Source: Flavobacteriales bacterium (GTDB lineage Bacteria > Bacteroidota > Bacteroidia > Flavobacteriales_D > Crocinitomicaceae). From it: 64,000 nucleotides of DNA. A model generated the notes under the pieces. It was not told where the DNA came from and ran no database searches. It saw only the letters and a list, made by a program, of their open reading frames with translations. The position numbers and the translations under genes are program-made. The stretch covers positions 1-64,000 of the forward strand of contig VEQH01000005.1 in assembly GCA_018883325.1 (NCBI GenBank). Direction: 5' to 3'. This document shows positions 51,301 through 59,518 of this stretch, one piece after another (position 1 is the stretch's first letter; every line of letters starts with the position of its first letter).

Positions 51301-54300
51301 CAGCGATATTTACACCATTTAACTGCCATTGATAGGAAATTCCTGGAGAAGAAGTTAAGGTCAAAGTCGAACCTGGGCAAAGTTGATTTGTTCCGCCAGC
51401 ACTTGTTATTGTTGGAACAATTTCCGTCACTACATAAGCTACGGATGTTGAAGTACAAGCACCATCATTTACAATTACGGTATAACTTCCTCCTTGCGTT
51501 ATGTCATAGGTTTGATTAGTAGCTCCAGCGATATTTGTTCCATTCAACTGCCATTGGTAGGAAATTCCGGGAGAAGAAGTCAATGTTAACGTCGAACCTG
51601 GACATAAGGTTGTTGTTCCTCCAGCGCTTGTTATTGTTGGGATAATTTCTGTAATCGTGAATCCAACAGAAGTTGAAGTACAACCGCCATCTGTAACGAT
51701 TACAGTATAAACACCTTCTTGCGTTGCATCATACGTTTGATTGGTTGCTCCAACAATATTGACACCGTCCAATTGCCATTGATAACTTGTTGCAGAACTT
51801 GCTGTTAAAGTCAAAGTTGAACCCGGACAAAGTGTTGTTGATCCGCCAGCACTTGTAATGGTTGGAATTAATTCTGTAACAGTAAATACAGATGAAGTTG
51901 AAGTACATCCAGAAATTACAGTTGTAACAGAATAATTTCCAGCACTTGTCACAACATAAGTTTGATTTGTTTCTCCTGCAATCGCCACTCCATTCAATTC
52001 CCATTGATAACTTGTGGCAGGACTTGCTGTTAATGTTAAAGTTGAACCCGGACATAAAATTCCAGCTCCAGACGAACTTGTGATTGTAGGAACAATTTCT
52101 GTAACCACAAAAGCAACAGAAGTCGAAGTACAAGTAGTATTCACGGCATCTGTAACAATCACAGTGTAAGAACCACCTTGCGTTATGTCGTATGTTTGAT
52201 TAGTAGCTCCAGCGATATTTACACCATTTAATTGCCATTGATAGGAAATTCCAGGAGAAGAAGTCAAAGTCAAAGTGGAACCCGGGCAAAGTTGATTTGT
52301 TCCGCCAGCACTTGTTATTGTTGGAACTATTTCCGTCACTACATAAGCAACAGATGTTGAAGTACAAGCACCATCATTTACAATTACTGTATAACTTCCT
52401 CCTTGCGTTATGTCGTAGGTTTGATTAGTAGCTCCAGCGATATTTACACCATTTAATTGCCATTGGTAGGAAATTCCGGGAGAAGAAGTCAACGTTAATG
52501 TCGAACCTGGACATAAGGTTGTTGTTCCTCCAGCGCTTGTTATTGTTGGAACGATTTCAGTTACAACAAAATTATTTGATGTAGCCGTACAGGTTCCATT
52601 TGAAGTTGTTACAGAATAAGTTCCTCCTTGCGAAACAGTTAAGGTTTGATTTGTTTCACCTGTTATGTTTACACCATTTAACATCCATTGGTAACTTGTC
52701 GCAGTATTTGCTGTAAGTGTTAAAGTGAAACCTGGACAAAGGGTTGTTGCATTATTTGTTGATGTAATTGTCGATTCAAAAACAGTTATTTGTACAGCCG
52801 TTGAAATTTGGTCACAAGTTGCATTTGAAACAGAAACAGTATATAAACCTGTTTGAGTTGCAGAATATGAATCTGTATTTGCTCCGGGAATCGGCGTTCC
52901 ATTTAAAGACCAGCTAAATGTTGCTGTCGGATCTAAATAAGGTGTATTTGCAGTAAGCAAAATAGCATCGCCTTGACAAATTGTTGTGGATCCCGTTGTT
53001 GTGATATTAGCAACTAACTCTGAAACTAAGAAAGTTCCTGAACTTGCATCGCAACCATTAACATCAACCACTACAAGGTCATAAACTCCGGGCGTTGTTA
53101 CAACAATTGAAGCTGTTGTTTCTCCAGTACTCCATAAATAACTTGTCGCTGGAGTTGATTGAAGTGTAACGCCTGCAGGAGGACATATTACCGATGAACC
53201 ATTTGCAGAAACAACAGGAGGTGTTGTATTATTAATATTGATAACTATTGGTGCAGATTCGCTCACACAACCATTCGGATCTGTGACTTCTACCGTATAA
53301 GTTCCGGGTGTTGTAACTGGAATAGAAGCTGTCGTTTGCCCATCGCTCCAGAGGTAAGTCCCGCCACCAGATGTCGAAAGTGTAACTGTCTCACCAGCAC
53401 AAATCACTGAATTTGTTGCAGCAATTAAAGGCGTCGCTACAGGAACAACCGTAATTGTTGTGTAATATGGTTTACTCCAACCACAACAAGATTCTTTAAC
53501 TCGATAACGAATATTATAAGTTGTTGGTGTAGAAACTGTTGGCATTGTATAAGTTGCCGTTTGAGTTGTTTGTGTTGAAATTGGATTAGTCGCATCATTG
53601 CTAAAAAGCACCCACTCCCAATTTGTTTCAGTTCCCCATGGATTTGCACCAATAGTAAAATTAGAACCAGAACAAACTGTTGAACTTGGATTTGTAAAAT
53701 TTGCATTGGCTGGTCTTGTTCCATCAACAATGGCCAACCAATCTTGATAGGTGCCACCATTTGTTCCTACATCATGGAATCCAGCACTTGCGTAGTATAC
53801 AATAATTGGGTTAGAATTTAAAGTATAATTTGTTACTCCCAAGTTCACGTAATCCACTAAAGTTGAATTTGGTAAAGTCCACGAAGCTGGGTTAACATTT
53901 GATAAAACGACCTCAGAATTTGAACAACCCTTACCGCTAACTGGGTGAGATAAATTTATCGTTGTAGGATTTGGAATTGATGTTGAAGGATTTGAGAAAG
54001 TACCATTTACAACCATGTGAACATTTAGACCACTTGCACCTGGTTGACCGTTTCCGCCGTTTCCACCATTTCCTCCTCGTCCACCTTGACCACCTGCACC
54101 AACTTCTGTAGAACCAGAACATACCCTACCTGTTCCACAAAGTCCACCGTTTGAACCCAATGAACCACCAGAAGATGTTGAGGTATTATTTCCACCACCA
54201 CCACAACCACCATTTCCTCCCGAACCACCAGTACCGCCAGTACCTGGAGCTCCACCACTTGGTGCAATTCCTGAAACGTTAATCGTAATATCTTGAATTA

Positions 54301-56617
54301 GTGCGCCCGTATTGGAATTGAATCTATATATTCCGAAAGCTCCACCGCCACCCATTCCACCAGATCCTGCTCGACCTCCTTGTCCACCTGAACCGCCGCC
54401 GCCGCCGCCAGATCCGCCACCGTCATTACACAATTGAAAACCTACTTCACTTTGGCGTCCCCCACCGCCACCACCTTCACCGCCGCCGCCGCCGCCGCCA
54501 TCACCACCACTTAGTGCTGCTCCATTTGGTATCCAATAATTATTAAACGTAAGATTTGTTGTTGCAGCTACGACACTTGCTGGTGCTCCATTCGCACCGT
54601 TTGCACCATCCTCTCCTTTTCTACCATCTTTATTAGAAGAGCTATTACAATTCCCACTTGCACCCCTAGTGCCAAAATTAGTTCCTCCCAATGCGCCACC
54701 GCCTCCATTATTCCCGTTCGTTCCATCAGCATTATTATTAGAATTGTGGTCAGCTCCTCTACCTCCTGCTCCTCCTGCTCCACCAAGATTTATTCCTGAA
54801 CCAACAGTTGCACCACCTGCACCACCAAGTATATTTGTAACATTATTATCGCAATGTCCTTGCATACCACTTGAGCCACTTATTCCATTAGAACCATTTG
54901 CTCCATTTACACCATTTGCTCCATTTGTGGCAGTACCGACATTGATTGCACAGCGATTAACAGCGTAGTTTGAACAATTATCTACTAAAATTGCATAGTT
55001 AGATTTTCCTCTACCATCGGAGGCAGTACCTGTGTTATTGGTAGTATTTATGGTTAAATCTTGTAATCTCCAATTGGAAATTCCTGTTGCTTTAAATCCA
55101 ACCTTGTGTGTAACACTTGCCGATAAAGTTTCTTCCCCACTAAAGTTTAAGATTGTAACTTGGTTACTTTGCTTACTCCAAACTCCAGCATTATTTAACC
55201 AAGAACCTTCTATAAAAACATTATTTTGAAGATTTATAATATTAGGTTCTGTGTAAGTTCCACCAGTCAATCTAATGTTTGTTCTTCCGCCTCCCACTAA
55301 TTGCATAGCTCTCCATAAATTCGCAACTGGTGTTGCTGGGAAACCAAGATTGGTATTGTTTCCATTTGCAGCATCCACATAAATCATATCGCAGGATGGA
55401 GGTGTAACTGTTGTATTACAAGTAGAAGTTGCATTTGCTCCTGGACAAGCATCATTGTAAGTTAATGAAATAGTGTAAGCACCTGAACTTGTAAATGTTA
55501 TATCTGTACATGATGTCGTTGGATTTGAAATCGTTACACCACTAGCAGGAGTAACAGTCCATGTATAACCTGAATTGGAAACAGAAGCATTTGGACTTGG
55601 AGGAAGTGTTGCGCAAAATTGAACTGGAACTCCTGGTACTGTTACAGTTGCACAAGCATTACTAAGTATTGGAGCTGCAAAAGGATGATATGTAACTCTT
55701 ACACATTGACTTATTGTTTGCTGTATATTGATATTTGAACAATGGCTAGAAACAATACAGCGGTATAACCTTGTTCCTGCAGTTTGTGGTGGAGTATAAC
55801 TAAGCGAAGTTGCGCCAGGAATATCTGTCCATGTTCCAGGAGAATTACAATCAGTATTTGAACTTACTTGCCACTGCACTAATTGACCTAAACTCCAACC
55901 ATTCCAAGAATTTACAGCAACTGTTAAAGTTGTAGGTTGACCAGGACATAAAACGCGGTCATAAGGAAAGGGTTCAGATGTAATAGTTGGAGCAGAAGCA
56001 AAACTCCAATTAACAATTAATTGATTAATTCCATATCCTCCGCCGTTATTAGAGGAACAACGATTGGTCATGGAAAGAAAATTTCCAGAAGTGAAATCAC
56101 CTGTGTAAGTTGTATTTTGGCAAGGTGCAGCATTCCAAAAATTAATATCACCAATTCTCAATCGTCCACAGCGTGTATCATCGCTATTGAAAGTACAAGA
56201 GTTATTACCACAATCTGATCCACAACCATCTTCTTCCCAGCTTTCCATGTCGATGTTGAGCTGATTCATAGGCAAACTAGTGAACGTTGCTGCGTTGATT
56301 AATCCAGGATTCCATGTTGAACAAAAAACGGCATCAGCACCATAAGTATCTGAACAACCGGGAAATAATCCTGGTGCGCTTGTTACTTGATTAAAACTTC
56401 CACTGTTATAACCTATCCAAACTCTATATCTAGGGTCAGGTTGTGAGTTAAATCCACCCGCATCACTACCGCAATCGCGATTGTGGCGAAAACCATTGAT
56501 TTTTACGTCTGCGTTAATTAAAACTTGAGAAAAAGCCGAAAAACTTATTGAAATTGTAAATAAGAAAAGTATTTTCCACACGGAAAAAGAATTGCTTATT
56601 TTGGAGAGAGTTTGCAT
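48362..56617 (-). CDS. giant Ig-repeat adhesin with T9SS type B sorting domain
   Basis: I start at the ATG at 56617 (MQTLSKISNSFSVWKILFLFTISISFSAFSQ), giving 2751 aa; the track's extra 23 codons lie before the signal peptide and would overlap the upstream gene. Order: an N-terminal module shared with the 865-aa cargo (to about residue 210), Ig-like and beta domains, a Gly/Asn-rich region (about 560-890), more Ig-like domains, some 20 repeats of about 75 aa (LCPGSTLTLTSSPGISYQWQLNGV...), a PKD domain (YFWDFGDGNTSTEINPSHTF) and a gliding-motility-associated C-terminal domain (NTFTPDGDEFNQVF, YNRWGETVW). It is probably a SprB-like surface adhesin. Confidence 0.9.
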   Translation of the reverse strand: MQTLSKISNSFSVWKILFLFTISISFSAFSQVLINADVKINGFRHNRDCGSDAGGFNSQPDPRYRVWIGYNSGSFNQVTSAPGLFPGCSDTYGADAVFCSTWNPGLINAATFTSLPMNQLNIDMESWEEDGCGSDCGNNSCTFNSDDTRCGRLRIGDINFWNAAPCQNTTYTGDFTSGNFLSMTNRCSSNNGGGYGINQLIVNWSFASAPTITSEPFPYDRVLCPGQPTTLTVAVNSWNGWSLGQLVQWQVSSNTDCNSPGTWTDIPGATSLSYTPPQTAGTRLYRCIVSSHCSNINIQQTISQCVRVTYHPFAAPILSNACATVTVPGVPVQFCATLPPSPNASVSNSGYTWTVTPASGVTISNPTTSCTDITFTSSGAYTISLTYNDACPGANATSTCNTTVTPPSCDMIYVDAANGNNTNLGFPATPVANLWRAMQLVGGGRTNIRLTGGTYTEPNIINLQNNVFIEGSWLNNAGVWSKQSNQVTILNFSGEETLSASVTHKVGFKATGISNWRLQDLTINTTNNTGTASDGRGKSNYAILVDNCSNYAVNRCAINVGTATNGANGVNGANGSNGISGSSGMQGHCDNNVTNILGGAGGATVGSGINLGGAGGAGGRGADHNSNNNADGTNGNNGGGGALGGTNFGTRGASGNCNSSSNKDGRKGEDGANGANGAPASVVAATTNLTFNNYWIPNGAALSGGDGGGGGGGEGGGGGGRQSEVGFQLCNDGGGSGGGGGGSGGQGGRAGSGGMGGGGAFGIYRFNSNTGALIQDITINVSGIAPSGGAPGTGGTGGSGGNGGCGGGGNNTSTSSGGSLGSNGGLCGTGRVCSGSTEVGAGGQGGRGGNGGNGGNGQPGASGLNVHMVVNGTFSNPSTSIPNPTTINLSHPVSGKGCSNSEVVLSNVNPASWTLPNSTLVDYVNLGVTNYTLNSNPIIVYYASAGFHDVGTNGGTYQDWLAIVDGTRPANANFTNPSSTVCSGSNFTIGANPWGTETNWEWVLFSNDATNPISTQTTQTATYTMPTVSTPTTYNIRYRVKESCCGWSKPYYTTITVVPVATPLIAATNSVICAGETVTLSTSGGGTYLWSDGQTTASIPVTTPGTYTVEVTDPNGCVSESAPIVININNTTPPVVSANGSSVICPPAGVTLQSTPATSYLWSTGETTASIVVTTPGVYDLVVVDVNGCDASSGTFLVSELVANITTTGSTTICQGDAILLTANTPYLDPTATFSWSLNGTPIPGANTDSYSATQTGLYTVSVSNATCDQISTAVQITVFESTITSTNNATTLCPGFTLTLTANTATSYQWMLNGVNITGETNQTLTVSQGGTYSVTTSNGTCTATSNNFVVTEIVPTITSAGGTTTLCPGSTLTLTSSPGISYQWQLNGVNIAGATNQTYDITQGGSYTVIVNDGACTSTSVAYVVTEIVPTITSAGGTNQLCPGSTLTLTSSPGISYQWQLNGVNIAGATNQTYDITQGGSYTVIVTDAVNTTCTSTSVAFVVTEIVPTITSSSGAGILCPGSTLTLTASPATSYQWELNGVAIAGETNQTYVVTSAGNYSVTTVISGCTSTSSVFTVTELIPTITSAGGSTTLCPGSTLTLTASSATSYQWQLDGVNIVGATNQTYDATQEGVYTVIVTDGGCTSTSVGFTITEIIPTITSAGGTTTLCPGSTLTLTSSPGISYQWQLNGTNIAGATNQTYDITQGGSYTVIVNDGACTSTSVAYVVTEIVPTITSAGGTNQLCPGSTLTLTSSPGISYQWQLNGVNIAGATNQTYDITQGGSYTVIVTDAVNTTCTSTSVAFVVTEIVPTITSTGGATTLCPGLTLVLTASPSDSYQWLFNGNPIAGETNQTITVTQPGDYSVTATVSGCTSTSTLFTITELIPAITSAGGATTLCPGSTLTLTASAGTSYQWQLNGTNIPNATNQTYDITQGGSYTVIVTSGTCTSTSTAFVVTDIIPTITSTGSATTLCPGSSLVLTSSVGTNYQWQLNGTNIPGAVNQTYTATQGGSYTVIVTDAVNTSCTSTSVAFVITEIVPTITSAGGATTICPGTSVVLTSSPGTAYQWLLNGTNIPGATNQTYTATQGGSYSVSVTSGSCTSTSVVFVLTSLTPTISSPGGNTTLCTNTSIVLTASAGTSYQWQVNGTNIFGATNQTYTATAAGTYSVTVTNGTCTATSANFVITMFTPVISSTNNVTTICPGTTLPLTVTNGTSYQWLFNGAPIANATSSTYSATQAGLYTVQVGNGTCVSTTAAFIITVFTPTLSSANNVNTICPGASIVLTASTGASYQWQLNGTAIAGATNQTYSATQAGTYSVSVSNGNCSVNAANFVITNFTPTISSTGGVTTICQGQTTVLTATAGTSYQWSLNGTPIAGETAATLIASQAGVYTVAVSNGLCSVNSAGFTISLYTPTISSAGGVNYICQGGSLTLTASNGTAYQWQFNGVDIPGATNATFAATQAGSYTVSVSNGTCTSTSIATVLTIATAETPVISVSSATGCAPLNFNLIAPNGLSQVTWSIDNTVIGNSSTLNYTLSQPGCYAVTLSGIGTNGCPATATQTSAICVSPAPNAYFTMNPNKFSQVVETVTFSNASTGGNTYFWDFGDGNTSTEINPSHTFGNNNNGHTVTLTVTSALGCTDVYSVFIPYKEDGVILYVPNTFTPDGDEFNQVFTPVFTSGFDPFSYEITIYNRWGETVWVSKDASVGWDGTYGLGGRDAQQGVYTWKITFKEIETDKRATVTGHILLIR
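49150..52790 (-). repeat. adhesin tandem repeats, about 16-17 units of roughly 213-231 bp
   Basis: The unit encodes about 71-77 residues with the pattern TITSxGGxTxLCPGSxLxLTASxGTSYQWQLNGTNIxGATNQTYxxTQxGxYTVxVxxGxCTSTS. Two units at about 51190-51645 are nearly identical to two at about 52100-52555, indicating a recent two-unit duplication. Confidence 0.85.
54000..54960 (-). repeat. glycine-rich low-complexity region of the adhesin
   Basis: The codons give runs such as GGDGGGGGGGEGGGGGGR and GGGSGGGGGGSGGQGGRAGSGGMGGGG. Two short CCG/GCC trinucleotide tracts (near 54393-54410 and 54480-54500) are the most GC-rich DNA in this window and are prone to slippage in whole codons. Confidence 0.8.
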
Positions 56618-56633
56618 AAGAAGAGTACAATTA

Positions 56634-58556
56634 TTATCTAATTTCAAAGTCTGCCCTTCTATACTTAGAATGAATGCTTTCGTCACATTTCGGACTGCAT
56701 TTTTCTTCGTAAACCGCTTCTCCTAGACTTTGTAGTTTAATCTGTTTTGGATCAATTCCTTTTTTCACTAAAAACGCATAAATCTCTTTCGCACGTTTAG
56801 TAGTGAGCTCTAAATTATAAAAAATATCTCCTCGCTCGTCAGATAAAGTTTTAACAATAACTTGTTTGTCGGGATTATCTTTCAACAAGGCAACTAAATT
56901 CAATAAATCTTGTTCATAAGTTTTAGCGATTGAAAACTTATTAAAGTCAAAATAAACAGAATTAAATGTATATTTTTTTGCCAAATCTACTACTGAAGAT
57001 CCCGTCTCACTATTGGTTTTTATCTCGTCGAGTTTAACTTTTTTGTCCCAAACTAATACAACCAACGAAGTGTCTTTTCCATTTGTGTTTGGAAGCTTAA
57101 AATCTTTCGTAATTAAAGAATCTTCATGGGATAATTTGATTGAAACAAGTGAATTTGATTCAAGTTCTAAATTTTCAAAATTTCCAGAATCCAATCTTTT
57201 TAAATTAGATTCAACTCCATTAATTTGAATTTTAACCTCTTTGTTTGTTAATAATTCACCTTTTTCATTTTGAATTTCCAATTTCAATTTCCAAGGAATT
57301 CTTGAATTAAAGAAATATAAATCCGCATCGCCCATTCCGTTTTCTCGGTCTGAAACAACGAAACCTTGTGTTTTTAATTCATCTTTAAAACAAACACTGT
57401 AATCATCTGCTTCTGAATTAAAAGGTTTGGGAAGAAGTTGTGATTCGCCCTCCGTTTTTCCTTCTTTAAAAGCAATTTTAAAAACATCCAAACCTCCAAA
57501 ACCAAGTTTCCCATCAGACGAAAAATACAACACAGAATCTCCATCAAGAATAGGAAAAACTTCATCTTTAATTGTATTTACTTGAGTTGACAATTTAGTT
57601 GGTTTTGTCCATTTTGAATCGGAAATTTTTGAGGAAACATATAAATCTGAACCGTTTATTCCTTTATCTAAAGAGAAAACTAAAAATTTACCATCCTCAG
57701 AAATTGCAGGATGTCCAACACCAAGCCCACCTTTTACACCTTTAATTTTTATTTTTTTAGGAATCCCCTCACCTTCTTTCCAAGTATAAATTCTTGGTGC
57801 ATATTGATGCATTTTACCCCATTTTGTTGCTTTTGGCGTTAATGTCAAGTACCATAAATTATCTACTATTGACCAACAAAATGCACCGACATTGTATTTT
57901 TCAAAAGATTGAATAAGTGACTCACCAACCATTTGTTCATTGTCAAAATAAATTCCTGTTTCTGGTCGAGCAACCTTTCCGTAAGCTAAATTTTCTTGAT
58001 TTTCAGTATATTCAACTTCACTGTTTGTATAAGTTGAATTTCCATTTTCACTTATGAAATATAATTTTTCATTTTTATAAACTGGCGAAAATTGAGCAGA
58101 AGGAGAATTGAGTTTTTCTAGATTATGTAGTATAATTTGTGCCTTGGGATAATTGTTTAGTTTGGAGTAATTTTCAATTTGTTCTAATAAAAGCAGCGCA
58201 TCTTTATCTTTTGGATAATAGTATAAATATGTTTTGACTTCTTTCTGCGCTTCTTGAATTTTACCACTATTTTTCAGGGAGTTAGCATAGAAAAGATGAT
58301 TCTCTAACCCTAGATTTTCATCGTTCCAATCTAATTTTGAATAGTACAAATTGGCATTTTCAAAATCATTCAAGAAATAGTAGGATTGCGCAAGCTGCAA
58401 ACTTAATTTTTGTGTTATTTCTGAACTACTTTGAGCATCAATAAATTTTTTGAACTCAAAATTTTCAAACAACAAATCGTTTGAAGACATTTGAGCCCAG
58501 GCACTTAGTGCTGAACCAAAGATTCCAATACTTAATACTAAAGTATATTTTAACAT
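56634..58556 (-). CDS. PD40-repeat OmpA family protein
   Basis: The 640-aa protein has a signal peptide (MLKYTLVLSIGIFGSALSAWAQ), a TPR-like helical region (residues about 25-130), WD40-like PD40 repeats (for example HPAISEDGKFLVFSLDKGINGSDLYVS and GDSVLYFSSDGKLGFGGLDVF), a short beta domain, and an OmpA-type peptidoglycan-binding domain (VYFDFNKFSIAKTYEQDLLNLVALL ... TLSDERGDIFYNLELTTKRAKEIYAFL). Similar proteins (PorE-like) sit beside PorP/SprF genes and support type IX secretion or substrate anchoring. It is 5 bp after the PorP/SprF gene. Confidence 0.88.
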   Translation of the reverse strand: MLKYTLVLSIGIFGSALSAWAQMSSNDLLFENFEFKKFIDAQSSSEITQKLSLQLAQSYYFLNDFENANLYYSKLDWNDENLGLENHLFYANSLKNSGKIQEAQKEVKTYLYYYPKDKDALLLLEQIENYSKLNNYPKAQIILHNLEKLNSPSAQFSPVYKNEKLYFISENGNSTYTNSEVEYTENQENLAYGKVARPETGIYFDNEQMVGESLIQSFEKYNVGAFCWSIVDNLWYLTLTPKATKWGKMHQYAPRIYTWKEGEGIPKKIKIKGVKGGLGVGHPAISEDGKFLVFSLDKGINGSDLYVSSKISDSKWTKPTKLSTQVNTIKDEVFPILDGDSVLYFSSDGKLGFGGLDVFKIAFKEGKTEGESQLLPKPFNSEADDYSVCFKDELKTQGFVVSDRENGMGDADLYFFNSRIPWKLKLEIQNEKGELLTNKEVKIQINGVESNLKRLDSGNFENLELESNSLVSIKLSHEDSLITKDFKLPNTNGKDTSLVVLVWDKKVKLDEIKTNSETGSSVVDLAKKYTFNSVYFDFNKFSIAKTYEQDLLNLVALLKDNPDKQVIVKTLSDERGDIFYNLELTTKRAKEIYAFLVKKGIDPKQIKLQSLGEAVYEEKCSPKCDESIHSKYRRADFEIR

Positions 58557-58561
58557 CCCTC

Positions 58562-59497
58562 TTAGAAATTGGAAAAGGTAGAATAAACTCTATTTCTTTT
58601 TTTCCATGAACTTTTACGTCCGTTGGTTATATCAACACTTAAAAATAATTCATGCGTTCCAGCATTATAATCTGAAAGTGAGCTGATATTTATATCGTAA
58701 GAATAACCAAATTTTACTGGCCCTAAACGTATTCCTGCCATTAATGCAACAGCATCTTTGAAGCGGTAAGAAATTCCTCCCCAATACGTTTTATCGTATG
58801 TTGCACTTGCATTAAAGTCAAATGTAAACGGAGCATTTCCCATCATTCTAAAAAGAGTACTTGGTGTTATTTCTAATTTATCTCCAGCCTCGAATGTATA
58901 ACCAGCCATTAAATAGTAAGTTCTTTCCAATCTATTAGCGACATTATCTTCGATATCAAATAAATCTTTTCTTGATTGAATTAAATGCCAAGAAGAAACA
59001 CCAACAAATAAATTTTTAGAAGTTAAAACGATACCTGCGTTTGCATCTGGAACTAAACGATTGTTTGAATTCATCGCGACTGCGTTGTCGTCAGGAACTT
59101 CGGTTTTCATTCTGTCTCTATCCAGATAAAATTGAGTTAAAGAAACACCTAATCCGAAGGAGAGAGCGTATTCTTCATTTAACTTTAACTTATAAGCTAA
59201 ATTCGGGCTAATTCCAGTTCTTCGCGTTGGACCAGTTGCATCATTATAAATTGTACCACCAACGCTAAAATTATATTTAAGATTTCCTTGACCAAAAAGC
59301 GTTTGAGTTACGGGCGCTTGATCGATTCCAACCCATTGTCTTCTGAAGGAAACACCTAAAGTTGTGTAGCCTTTTAATCCAGTTGCTGCAGGATTTATGG
59401 TTAAATCATTGAGCATATATTGACTTGAAAGTGCAATTTGTTGACTGTAAACATTCAATGCAAAAACAGCCATTACTAGTGTGATAATTGATTTCAT
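58562..59497 (-). CDS. PorP/SprF family type IX secretion system membrane protein
   Basis: The 311-aa protein has a signal peptide and the PorP/SprF pattern: QQIALSSQYMLNDLTINPAATGLKGYTTLGVSFRRQWVGIDQAPVTQTLFGQ and a C-terminal beta-barrel (GIRLGPVKFGYSYDINISSLSDYNAGTHELFLSVDI). SprF is needed for secretion of the SprB adhesin in Flavobacterium johnsoniae; here it lies between two type B cargo genes, 21 bp after the first. It probably serves one or both. Confidence 0.93.
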   Translation of the reverse strand: MKSIITLVMAVFALNVYSQQIALSSQYMLNDLTINPAATGLKGYTTLGVSFRRQWVGIDQAPVTQTLFGQGNLKYNFSVGGTIYNDATGPTRRTGISPNLAYKLKLNEEYALSFGLGVSLTQFYLDRDRMKTEVPDDNAVAMNSNNRLVPDANAGIVLTSKNLFVGVSSWHLIQSRKDLFDIEDNVANRLERTYYLMAGYTFEAGDKLEITPSTLFRMMGNAPFTFDFNASATYDKTYWGGISYRFKDAVALMAGIRLGPVKFGYSYDINISSLSDYNAGTHELFLSVDITNGRKSSWKKRNRVYSTFSNF

Positions 59498-59518
59498 CTT
59501 CTTTGTTTTTGAATTGAA

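Noticed and set aside
53937-54267. Val/Gln/Arg-rich short ORFs in the glycine-rich region
   Set aside because: They are alternative frames of glycine codon runs in the adhesin gene.
54669-54968. proline-rich 99-aa plus-strand ORF
   Set aside because: It is the antisense of the glycine-rich adhesin segment, where GGN codons give proline codons on the other strand.
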